A stretch of DNA of 64,000 nt from Neorhizobium alkalisoli (lineage in GTDB: Bacteria; Pseudomonadota; Alphaproteobacteria; Rhizobiales; Rhizobiaceae), in assembly GCF_007829835.1 (NCBI RefSeq), contig NZ_VIWP01000001.1, positions 1,116,001 to 1,180,000 on the forward strand, in the 5' to 3' direction. The number at the start of each line of letters is the position of its first letter. Positions within the stretch are counted from its first letter, which is position 1. The translations under genes and the position numbers were made by a program. Shown here one piece after another: positions 36,522 to 43,995 of the stretch. Under the pieces are notes generated by a model, which did not search any database, was not told the DNA's origin, and saw nothing but the letters and a program-made list of their open reading frames with translations.

Positions 36522-37606
36522 AGTGCGGCCTCTTCCTGCCGGGTTTGCGGTTTGGCCGCCTTCGCTGCGGCCGCAGCCGCACGATCCGCCTTGACGCCAC
36601 GAAAGGCGTCCAGCGTCGACTGGAAGGTGACATAATGCGGAAGCTTGAAGTGAATGCAGAAGCCGGAGCTTTCAACCGGTTCCGTATGGTAGAGCACAAA
36701 TTCCTCCGTCGAGGCAGCGTGTGCGTCGGGCTGGCTCGACGCCAGATCGAGCGAGGCGGCGGCGATGACCTTCACCTCGTTCCAGCCGAAGGTTGCCGAA
36801 AAGCCGAGTTCGAGCACCGCCGCCTTGGAGATGATTTCCGCCTGGCTGACGCGGACGCTGCCGGCGCTGAAAAGCGTGCCGCGCGGATGGTGGATCCGAA
36901 CCGGAGCCTCGGCAAGGCGCAATTCATTGACCGTCGGATGCACCGAGCCATAACCGCGCATGGTCGAATAACCCAGTGCCAGCGTTCCGCCGGTATCGGC
37001 GCGGGCAAGGCTTTGCAGCTTGTGGGCGCGCGGTGCGGGAAAGAGCAGCGGCTCACGGGTAAGATCGGGTATGTCGTCGGGGGCGACCGCCTCTGACTTG
37101 TGATCTGCGATCAACCCTTGCGTCTTCTGCCAGGCAGCGAGCGAGGGCTGGGTTGCCGGTGCGGGTTCGGCAGCTGCGGTCACCGGGGCAGGCACATAAT
37201 CCTCTCCCATGAGGACGCCAACCTGCAGCAGGCGATGGGAATAATCGAGCGTCGGGCCAAGGATCTGGCCGCCCGGAATATCCTTGAAGGCGGCGGAGAT
37301 GCGGCGCAGCGTGAACAGATCTGGCTGCTTCACCGGCTCGGCCACCGCGATGCGCGGCTGTGTCGTGCGATAGGCGCGCAGCAAGAGAACGGCCTCATAG
37401 AGATCGCCGCCGGTTTGTGCCAGAGCAAGCGCAGCCAGATCGGGCTCATAGAGCGAGGCCTCGCCCATCAGCCGATCGACAAGATAGGGCAGGCTGATGC
37501 GGATCGCATCGACCCTGTCCTTGCCGATCGTACCGAGATCGTCGCGATAAAGCCGTTCGGCCTGTTCGATGGCGTGTTCGCCGCCACGCGTTGCCACATA
37601 GGCCAT
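36518..37606 (-). CDS. phnI: PhnI, C-P lyase core subunit
   Basis: 362 residues. In E. coli PhnI is the nucleosidase/ribosyl-transferase subunit that couples phosphonate to ribose. MAYVATRGGEHAIEQAERL at the N-terminus, GYGSVHPTVNELR and EFVLYHTEPVESSGFCIH are as expected. The two histidines of the metal site (H-F-K-L-P-H, His319 and His324) match E. coli His328 and His333, so this active site seems kept. The stop overlaps the phnJ start by 4 bases, and the start overlaps the phnH stop by 1. Confidence 0.93.
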   Translation of the reverse strand: MAYVATRGGEHAIEQAERLYRDDLGTIGKDRVDAIRISLPYLVDRLMGEASLYEPDLAALALAQTGGDLYEAVLLLRAYRTTQPRIAVAEPVKQPDLFTLRRISAAFKDIPGGQILGPTLDYSHRLLQVGVLMGEDYVPAPVTAAAEPAPATQPSLAAWQKTQGLIADHKSEAVAPDDIPDLTREPLLFPAPRAHKLQSLARADTGGTLALGYSTMRGYGSVHPTVNELRLAEAPVRIHHPRGTLFSAGSVRVSQAEIISKAAVLELGFSATFGWNEVKVIAAASLDLASSQPDAHAASTEEFVLYHTEPVESSGFCIHFKLPHYVTFQSTLDAFRGVKADRAAAAAAKAAKPQTRQEEAAL

Positions 37607-38175
37607 CAGAGCACCTCGACTTTTGTGGAACGGGGAATGCCGACGACATCGTCGCCATCGACAAGGTAGAGATCGAAGCCCAGCGGATAGCGGATCGCTT
37701 TGGCGCGCATTTGCCAGAAGGACGCATCGATGCCGCCGACCGTGATCGTCACGCTGTCACGAATGCCGGGGCCGGAGAGCCGAAGCTGCTGGCCGGTGCC
37801 GAAGTTCGCCGGCGTGAAAACCGTCGCGGCCTCGTCGGGATAAGCGAGCGTGCCGATGCGAAGACGCGAGAGGTCATCAACCGCCTGTGCCGAGCGGAGC
37901 GCCGCAAACACATAGTCCGCCTGCGCAAGATCGGCACGGCGTGCGCCGGTTGCGGCGAGATCGCGCTCCAGATCACCAGCGCTTTCGCCATCAAGCACGC
38001 GGTCGCCGAGAACGTGAAATGTGCATTCACGGTCAAGCAGGCTTTCCGCGATGGCGGTAAAACCGCCGGCAGGCATGGTGCGGAGCAGGCCTGGCCGCGA
38101 AAGCGCCCATATCAGTTCCTCGAAGATGGCATTGGTGCGGCTGTCATCGGCGGTGGGAAGGATGGAAAGCGACAT
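37606..38175 (-). CDS. phnH: PhnH, C-P lyase core subunit
   Basis: 189 residues, typical length. PhnH is a structural part of the PhnGHIJ core with a PLP-transferase-like fold but no known catalysis. FEELIWALSRPG near the start and LSGPGIRDSVTITVGGID and WQMRAKAIRYPLGFDLYL near the end are family-like. It lies 2 bases after phnG and overlaps phnI by one base. Confidence 0.9.
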   Translation of the reverse strand: MSLSILPTADDSRTNAIFEELIWALSRPGLLRTMPAGGFTAIAESLLDRECTFHVLGDRVLDGESAGDLERDLAATGARRADLAQADYVFAALRSAQAVDDLSRLRIGTLAYPDEAATVFTPANFGTGQQLRLSGPGIRDSVTITVGGIDASFWQMRAKAIRYPLGFDLYLVDGDDVVGIPRSTKVEVL

Positions 38176-38177
38176 GA

Positions 38178-38636
38178 TCAGAACGTCTCCATCTGGACAC
38201 GGGTAGCCTCGACCTTGCGCAGTCGCTCACGGTCGGCCTGTTGCTGCCGGGCGTCCTCGGCCTCGATAAAGGCGAGGATTGGCCCGCTATCATGACCGAT
38301 AGCGATTGCGGCATCGATCACGGCCATTGCCATTGCCTGTTCCAGATCGCGACCCGTCACGGCGCCAAAACCTTCAATGCCGCTTACCGCCAAGCGGATA
38401 TGGGCTTCCGCCACGAGCACTTCGCCAAGGTGGAAGGCTGTTCCCTTGACCGTGTCCTCGAAGGGCAACATGACGAGACCGGTCCGGTTGTTCAGCACGG
38501 TCACGTCACCGAGCCCAGTCAGAACCTGTTCCGCACAGGCCTTGAGTGACCTGGCATCGCTGGCTGCAAGAATATTGAGCGCCTGTTCGTGAGAATAGGC
38601 GCCGATGACCGGTTCGCCGGTCGCAAGCTCACTCAT
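38178..38636 (-). CDS. phnG: PhnG, C-P lyase core subunit
   Basis: 152 residues from ATG 38636, which follows AAGGAAG; a longer frame without ribosome site is rejected. It shows the PhnG features RTGLVMLPFEDTVKGTAFHLGEVLVAEA with conserved E and L positions, and GRDLEQAMAMAVIDAA. PhnG helps form the core complex with PhnI. First gene of the phnGHIJKLM unit; a strong inverted repeat lies about 115 bases upstream and is a likely operator. Confidence 0.9.
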   Translation of the reverse strand: MSELATGEPVIGAYSHEQALNILAASDARSLKACAEQVLTGLGDVTVLNNRTGLVMLPFEDTVKGTAFHLGEVLVAEAHIRLAVSGIEGFGAVTGRDLEQAMAMAVIDAAIAIGHDSGPILAFIEAEDARQQQADRERLRKVEATRVQMETF

Positions 38637-38749
38637 GCGTCTTCCTTTCTTCCGATGCAGCAGCAGCGCGCCCGCGTTGCGGATGTTCCTGCGGCATGGG
38701 TCACGCCTCATCACGCGTCCCGGCTCGGGAGATTCGTGGGTGGCTCGAT

Positions 38750-38792
38750 CATATTCATTCGGATGAATTACTATGATATGCGAATGAATATG
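38750..38792. promoter_or_regulatory. Inverted-repeat operator upstream of phnG
   Basis: Perfect 12-base inverted repeat CATATTCATTCG (38750-38761) and CGAATGAATATG (38781-38792), spaced by 19 bases. The left half is itself within a palindrome ATTCAT-TCGG-ATGAAT (38753-38768). Each contains the core ATTCG seen before the transporter operon and before phnF. It lies between pfkB and phnG and is the probable binding site of the PhnF-like regulator. Confidence 0.65.
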
Positions 38793-38853
38793 TCCACGGC
38801 AGTTTCGTGATGTTTGTGTGACGAAGTGAGATGAGCGAGGTTGCCAGCGTGGA

Positions 38854-39660
38854 TTAAAGGCCGTCGCGCCGGCGCAGCCAGTCGGCAGTCAGCGTGCTGG
38901 CGAAGGCCGCTGCCGCGGTTACGCTCTTTCCCTCAAGAAGCGCGAACAGCATGGCGCCGCTGAAACGGTCTCCGGCGCCGATGGCGCTTTTGACCTCGAT
39001 CCGCTGCTGCGGCACGACCTTCACTGTGTCCTTGCCGTCGAAAAGGGTGATCGGTTCGGGGCCGTCCGTCAGGACCAGCATTTTCAGCCGCGATCCGGCA
39101 ATGGCTCCGGCCCGCTGCCAGGCGGTGTCGAGATCGCCATCGACGTCGTCGCGGGAGGAGATGACATAATCTGCCGGGCGGGGCGTCGCCGGCCGCAGCG
39201 GCAATTGCGTGACGACGATCGGAATGTCGTCAAGCGCATGCACGAGGCCTGCATCGAGGCTCAGCGCGTTGATATAGGCGGCGTTGCCGGTCAGTGGCGC
39301 TGCGATCGTAAACGGCGGACGGGCATGGCTGGGTAGTCCCATGATCGTGCGTTCGCCATTCGGTTCAAGCAGGATTTCGAGCAGCGACGTCTCGCCGGCC
39401 TCCATCGCCACCTCGCGCGTCTCGAAGCCCATCTGCTTGAGTGTATCGAGGGCCGCATAACCTTGCGCGTCGCTTCTCAGCCAGGTGACCATGGAAACTT
39501 CGGCGCCAAGGTCGAGAAGCTGGCTGCCGGTGAAGAAGCCGCCGCCGCCGAGCTGGATCTCTTGCGATGCCACATGCAGGCGGCCGCCCCGCACCAACGG
39601 GTCGCTGAGTCGCCAGATGCGGTCATGGTTGACGCCGCCGATGACGATGACGCGGGGCAT
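38854..39660 (-). CDS. PfkB-family carbohydrate kinase
   Basis: 268 residues. N-terminal PRVIVIGGVNHDRIW, GGGGFFTGSQLLDLGAEV, and near the C-terminus GAGDRFSGAMLF, the anion-hole and catalytic-base signature of ribokinase-like enzymes (Asp in GAGD). It phosphorylates a sugar or nucleoside-like alcohol with ATP. It lies 6 bases after the second permease and just before the phn operator, and it is not a usual phn gene. Its likely substrate is whatever the adjoining importer brings in; a phosphonate sugar is one idea. Confidence 0.85.
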   Translation of the reverse strand: MPRVIVIGGVNHDRIWRLSDPLVRGGRLHVASQEIQLGGGGFFTGSQLLDLGAEVSMVTWLRSDAQGYAALDTLKQMGFETREVAMEAGETSLLEILLEPNGERTIMGLPSHARPPFTIAAPLTGNAAYINALSLDAGLVHALDDIPIVVTQLPLRPATPRPADYVISSRDDVDGDLDTAWQRAGAIAGSRLKMLVLTDGPEPITLFDGKDTVKVVPQQRIEVKSAIGAGDRFSGAMLFALLEGKSVTAAAAFASTLTADWLRRRDGL

Positions 39661-39666
39661 GGCCGG

Positions 39667-40503
39667 TTATCTTTCGTCCATGCCCGGCGCCAGCGCGTCG
39701 ACGATGTAGCGCTGGGCAAACAGGAAGATCACCAGGACGGGCAGGATCGAAAGCAGGCTGGTCGCCATCAATGGTCCCCAGGCCTGCCCCGTTCCGTCGA
39801 GATCGGCAAAGGCTGCGATGCCGGTCGTCAAGGTCTTTTTCGAGGAATCTTCGAGCACAAGCTGACCCCAAAGATAGATGTTCCAGGCACCCATGAAGGA
39901 AATCACCGAAAGTGCGGCGATCGACGGGATGACATTGGGGATGCCGATGCCGGCAAACTGCCGCCAAAGGCCCGCACCGTCGATCCGTGCCGCCTCGAAC
40001 ATTGCCCCTGGCAGTGAACGAAACGCCTGCCGCATGTAGAAGACATAGAAGCCGATATAGGGAATGGAAGGGATGATCATCGCCCCATAGGTGTCGAAAG
40101 CCTGCAGCTTCACCACGCCGATATAGGTCGGGATGATGGCAAGCACGGTCGGGAATGACATGGTGGCGATGACGAACCAGAAAAGCGCCTGCCTGCCGCG
40201 AAACTCCATGCGCCCGAAGGCGAAACCGGCCGGGATGGCAAGCAGAAGCTTGCCGAGGGTGATCAGCGTCGCCGTAAAAATGGAGTTCCACAGCCACAGC
40301 CAGATCGGATGACGCTCGGCTGCCAGGGTGAAGTTCGCGAGCGTCGGATGTTCCGGCCAGAAACGGATCGCCTTGCCGGCAATCAGATCGTCCGGCGTGA
40401 AGGCAGAAGACACCATCCAGACGAGCGGAAACAGCGTCATGAAACAGGTGACCAGCAGGACAGCATGGATGAAAAGCCGATGCAGCGAAATCCGGGTGCT
40501 CAT
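39667..40503 (-). CDS. Carbohydrate-type ABC permease (UgpE/MalG class)
   Basis: 278 residues, six membrane segments. N-terminal LFPLVWMVSSAFTP, central GKLLLAIPAGFAFGRMEF, and the EAA loop FEAARIDGAGLWRQFAGIGIP are typical of the second permease of CUT1 importers. The ATG overlaps the other permease's stop by 4 bases (ATGA). No ATPase gene is found in this operon, so it probably shares one from elsewhere, as several CUT1 systems do. Confidence 0.9.
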   Translation of the reverse strand: MSTRISLHRLFIHAVLLVTCFMTLFPLVWMVSSAFTPDDLIAGKAIRFWPEHPTLANFTLAAERHPIWLWLWNSIFTATLITLGKLLLAIPAGFAFGRMEFRGRQALFWFVIATMSFPTVLAIIPTYIGVVKLQAFDTYGAMIIPSIPYIGFYVFYMRQAFRSLPGAMFEAARIDGAGLWRQFAGIGIPNVIPSIAALSVISFMGAWNIYLWGQLVLEDSSKKTLTTGIAAFADLDGTGQAWGPLMATSLLSILPVLVIFLFAQRYIVDALAPGMDER

Positions 40504-41384
40504 GCCTTATGCGTCTCCCTTTCGGCAACGCGGAACTGCAGCCACGTGACCGTGAGGACCAGAACGATGATGATCATCGCAATGGCGCTGGCCGGTCCGA
40601 ACTGGAAGAAACGCAGCCCCTGCTGCCAGAGGAAATAAAGCACGCTCGAGCTTCGCCCGGCCGGACCGCCATGGGTCAGCACGTCGATGACGCCGACAAT
40701 ATCGTCCAGAACATGGAAAAAGGTGGTGACGCTGATGAAGAAGGCGGTCGGCGCCATCAGCGGCAGGCTGATCGTGAAGAAATGCCGCCGCGGGCCTGCG
40801 CCATCGAGCTGCGAGGCTTCACGCAGCTCATGCGGCAGGTTGCTGAGGGCGGCGAGCCAGAGCAGCATGTTGAGCCCGAACGTCTTCCAGAAGGTGACGA
40901 GGCAGACGCAGAGAAGTGCGAGGTTCGGATCTGTATGCCAACGCGACGGCGGAAAGCCGAAAAACCCGAGAATCTCGTTGAACAGGCCGTTGACCGGGTT
41001 GAACAGCCAGGACCAGGCAATGCTGGCGACCGAATAGGCGACGATCGTCGGCAGGAAAAGGCTGCCGCGATAGAGGCCCTGGATCGGGCTCTTGCGCACC
41101 GAATGGATCATCAGCGCCAGGATAAGCGGCAGGACGATCTCGGCGGGAATGAGGATCGCGCAGTAGAGAACGGTGTTCCAGGCCGCCAGGCGGAAGTCGG
41201 CATTGCCGAAAGCCGCCGTATAATTGGCTGTTCCAACGAAACTGATATCGGAAGATAGGAGATTCCAGTCGAGCACCGACAACAGCGCGGAAGCGATGAG
41301 CGGGCCGTAGAGGAAGATCGCGACGGACAGAACGGCTGGCCCCACGAACAGGTAGGGGGCCAGCAGTCGAAGGCGGGAATGCAT
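40500..41384 (-). CDS. Carbohydrate-type ABC permease (UgpA/MalF class)
   Basis: 294 residues from ATG 41384, placed 4 bases after the binding-protein stop. It shows LLAPYLFVGPAVLSVAIFLYG in the first helix, GLYRGSLFLPTIVAYSVAS, and the EAA loop LREASQLDGAGPRRHFFTISLP. This is the first permease of a CUT1-type importer. An upstream longer frame lies within the binding-protein gene and is rejected. Partner of the following permease. Confidence 0.9.
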   Translation of the reverse strand: MHSRLRLLAPYLFVGPAVLSVAIFLYGPLIASALLSVLDWNLLSSDISFVGTANYTAAFGNADFRLAAWNTVLYCAILIPAEIVLPLILALMIHSVRKSPIQGLYRGSLFLPTIVAYSVASIAWSWLFNPVNGLFNEILGFFGFPPSRWHTDPNLALLCVCLVTFWKTFGLNMLLWLAALSNLPHELREASQLDGAGPRRHFFTISLPLMAPTAFFISVTTFFHVLDDIVGVIDVLTHGGPAGRSSSVLYFLWQQGLRFFQFGPASAIAMIIIVLVLTVTWLQFRVAERETHKA

Positions 41385-41388
41385 CGGA

Positions 41389-42636
41389 TCAGGCCGCGAC
41401 CAGCGCCGCCAGCTCGTCATGCGCGCCCTTGATGCCGTCGGCAATACTGGCTTCTTTGAGCAGCATGCGCGAAACCCACTTGCGCCAGACATCCTGGCCT
41501 TCGAGGCCACGCTTGCCGGGCCAGATGGTCTCTGCCGTCAGGCCGTCGCCGAGCTGGGCAGCCGCCGGCTTCATGAAGTCGTTGATCAGCGGCACATCAT
41601 GAACCGAAGTGTTGAGGTAACCGACCTGCGACCAGATCGTCTGGCCTTCCTTTGATGCGCAGAATTCCAGGAAGGCGAGCGAGGCCTCGGCCTGTTCCTT
41701 GTTCTTCGTGTAGACGGCGAGGAAGTTGCCGCCGCTGTTCATGTTGCGGGCGTGGCCCGGCATGCCCGGGAACTTGGTGGTGATCGCCTTGGCGGCGCCA
41801 AGCGGGAAGGTGACAGCGCGGGTCGAGCTGGTCGTGCAGATGGCGAGCGCACCGGCTTCGAATGCGGCATCCTGTTCCTTGGCGCTGACCGGCGTCCACA
41901 GGCCGTCGAATGCCGGCTTGCAATATTCCGTCATGCCGGCGATCGCTTCGGCACTGTTCAGCGCGAGCTTGCCGGCCGGATCGATGATGTAGCCGCCAGC
42001 GTTCTGGATGAAGGACTGGCTGGTCCACTCGTTGTTGGAAAGCGCCAGCGCTGAGCGATAGGTCGGGTGCTTGCCCTTCAGCGCTGCGTCGAGCTTGCGG
42101 GCATTCTCGTACAGCCATGTGCTGTCGATCGTCTCCGGAAGATTGGGGTCGAGACCGGCGGCCTTCCACAATTCGCTGTTGATGAAGGTGATCGGCGTGG
42201 ACATCGCCCAGGGAAGGCCGATCAGCGAACCGTCGATCGTCACCAGCGGATGCACGGACGAACGGAAATTGCCGATGATCGCGTCCGCCTTGGTGGCGTT
42301 GATTTCGCGCAGATCGCGGGCGCCGAGCGTGCGCTTGGCAAAATAGCCGAACTTCCAGCCGGTGATCATCATTGCCGGCGGGCGGCCAGCGGCGACGCTG
42401 GCAACTGCCTTGGCCGTCGCGGTTTCGTAGTCGCCGTCAAAGCGGTTGACGACGGTCACGCCCAGCTTCTTGGCGTTGAAGGCGTCGACGACCTTCTGGA
42501 ACGGCTTGTCCGAACCCCAGGTGCTCGAGACCTCGATTGTCGCATCGGCGGAGCGAGCGGCATCTGTGAAGGCCAGGCTCGCGCCGACCGCTGCTGTTGC
42601 TCCGGCCACGAACTGCCGACGATTCATATCCACCAT
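41389..42636 (-). CDS. Extracellular solute-binding protein, family 1, Tat-exported
   Basis: 415 residues. The N-terminus MVDMNRRQFVAGATAAVGAS contains a twin-arginine motif, so it is likely folded before export. The body is like UgpB/MalE-type proteins: GDYETATAKAVASVAAGRPP, LPWAMSTPITFINSELWKAAG, AFEAGALAICTTSSTRAV. ATG 42636 follows GGAG by 6 bases. It begins the import-pfkB unit, and a pair of direct repeats that look like operators lies just upstream. The ligand may be a phosphonate or phosphoester; inferred from neighbours. Confidence 0.88.
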   Translation of the reverse strand: MVDMNRRQFVAGATAAVGASLAFTDAARSADATIEVSSTWGSDKPFQKVVDAFNAKKLGVTVVNRFDGDYETATAKAVASVAAGRPPAMMITGWKFGYFAKRTLGARDLREINATKADAIIGNFRSSVHPLVTIDGSLIGLPWAMSTPITFINSELWKAAGLDPNLPETIDSTWLYENARKLDAALKGKHPTYRSALALSNNEWTSQSFIQNAGGYIIDPAGKLALNSAEAIAGMTEYCKPAFDGLWTPVSAKEQDAAFEAGALAICTTSSTRAVTFPLGAAKAITTKFPGMPGHARNMNSGGNFLAVYTKNKEQAEASLAFLEFCASKEGQTIWSQVGYLNTSVHDVPLINDFMKPAAAQLGDGLTAETIWPGKRGLEGQDVWRKWVSRMLLKEASIADGIKGAHDELAALVAA

Positions 42637-42646
42637 CTGTCACTCC

Positions 42647-42679
42647 AAATATTCGGATGAAAGGAAAAATATTCGGATG
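42647..42679. promoter_or_regulatory. Direct-repeat operator before the importer operon
   Basis: Two identical 13-base copies of AAATATTCGGATG at 42647-42659 and 42667-42679, 20 bases apart, i.e. on the same face of the helix. The first is 11 bases before the ATG of the binding-protein gene. They share ATTCGGATG with the phnG operator, which suggests the same regulator. Confidence 0.65.
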
Positions 42680-42825
42680 TTTTCTTAGGAGGCATCGGTG
42701 ACAATCATGTGAAGGTCACTTGGCACTTCTCGCTCTTGGCAAGCGATAAGTGTGTTATCTGACGGGTTTATGACAGGCGTTCGGGTGTATCTCTTGATTG
42801 CGACACCATAGCCGGGTACGGTTCG

Positions 42826-42839
42826 AACATTCGAATGTT
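42826..42839. promoter_or_regulatory. Palindrome upstream of the phnF-like gene
   Basis: Perfect 14-base palindrome AACATTCGAATGTT, 34 bases before the chosen start of the regulator. It shares the core ATTCGAATG with the other sites and would allow autoregulation. Confidence 0.6.
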
Positions 42840-42872
42840 TCAAAGATCATATAAAAAGAATTGGATGGCGGA

Positions 42873-43631
42873 ATGGTTGGCAAATCGGTGCACGGGCAGT
42901 GGCAGCAGGTTGAAGAAGATATCGCCGGAGATATCCTGACCGGCCGCCTGTCTCCGAAGACCCAGCTTCCCAAGGAGGCGGATCTGATGGAGCGCTTCGG
43001 CGTCGGCCGCCATACGATCCGCAGGGCGATCTCCAATCTGGAAAGCCGCGGCCTGGTGCAGGTGGAACAGGGGCGTGGCACCTTCGTGCGTGAAGGCCGG
43101 CTCGACTACCGTCTGTCGGAACGGACACGATTTTCGCAGAATCTGCTGGAGCAGGGGCGCGAGCCTTTAGGGCAGGCGGTGCGTGAAGAGCTGATTGCAG
43201 CGCCAAGCGTGGTCGCCGAAGCCCTGCGCCTGCCGCAGGGGGAGCCCGTCTACCACATCGTTCGCCGCGGTTTCGCCGACGACGAGCCAATCAACTTTTC
43301 GAATGCCTTTTACCCCGTCCGCCGCTTTCCCGGTTTCGATGATGCACGGCGCAGTGGCCGCAGCATTTCGGTGATCTTCGCGGAATATGGTGTTCCCGAC
43401 TATATCCGCCTGAGGACGGATATCATCGTGCGCATGCCGACTGCCGAAGAGGCACGGCAGCTCGACCAGGCCATGTCGCTGCCGGTGATTGCGTTGAAAA
43501 AGGTCGATGTCGACATGAAGGGAACGCCGATCGCCTATTCGGAGACGATCTGGCCAGGCGAGAGAGTGCAGTTTTCGATCGACAATACGAGCCAGCTTCT
43601 CGATGCGCTGGCGCGAAATCAGGAATTTTAG
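42873..43631 (+). CDS. phnF: GntR/HutC-family regulator, PhnF-like
   Basis: 252 residues. N-terminal winged helix (ILTGRLSPKTQLPKEADLME and FGVGRHTIRRAISNLESRGLV, QGRGTFV) followed by a UTRA ligand domain (RTRFSQNLLEQGREP; VYHIVRRGFADDEPINF; GTPIAYSETIWPGERVQF). It resembles PhnF phosphonate regulators. ATG 42873 is preferred to TTG 42861; the ribosome site is weak for both. Divergent from the importer operon with ATTCG-core operators on both sides of the gap, so it likely represses importer, pfkB, phn genes and itself until a ligand binds. Confidence 0.85.
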   Translation: MVGKSVHGQWQQVEEDIAGDILTGRLSPKTQLPKEADLMERFGVGRHTIRRAISNLESRGLVQVEQGRGTFVREGRLDYRLSERTRFSQNLLEQGREPLGQAVREELIAAPSVVAEALRLPQGEPVYHIVRRGFADDEPINFSNAFYPVRRFPGFDDARRSGRSISVIFAEYGVPDYIRLRTDIIVRMPTAEEARQLDQAMSLPVIALKKVDVDMKGTPIAYSETIWPGERVQFSIDNTSQLLDALARNQEF

Positions 43632-43995
43632 GCGTTCGGTAAATAGGCCGCGTGATCTCAACCGTCGGCTGAAGCCGTCTGCAAGGCCGCCGACAGTCCC
43701 TGAAACCCGGCCATGAGCAGGCTGGCAGGGGCATGTGGCGACGCTTGTCTCATGGTTCGCCGAACCGGGGAAACGAGTGGGTTTCATCCGAAGATTGCAT
43801 TGTGCCGATCCCGGCCAAACCCGCAGCCTTAACCGAATAAACATGAAGAAAAAATACCACTTTTAAAATATCATGCGCTATCTTGCCACAGGGGGTCGGT
43901 TTGCGGGATACAGGCCCTAAGCGCCTCAGGCGGATCGGTAATGCCGTTCAGGGGTCTCATGTGGAACGCATCAATATTATGACGTTGGGACGGCA
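43632..43995. other. Intergenic region before acnB
   Basis: 364 bases with no gene. An AT-rich patch (around 43840-43880) could hold the acnB promoter, and there is no obvious riboswitch or strong hairpin. GGGACGG precedes the acnB ATG as a modest ribosome site. Confidence 0.4.
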
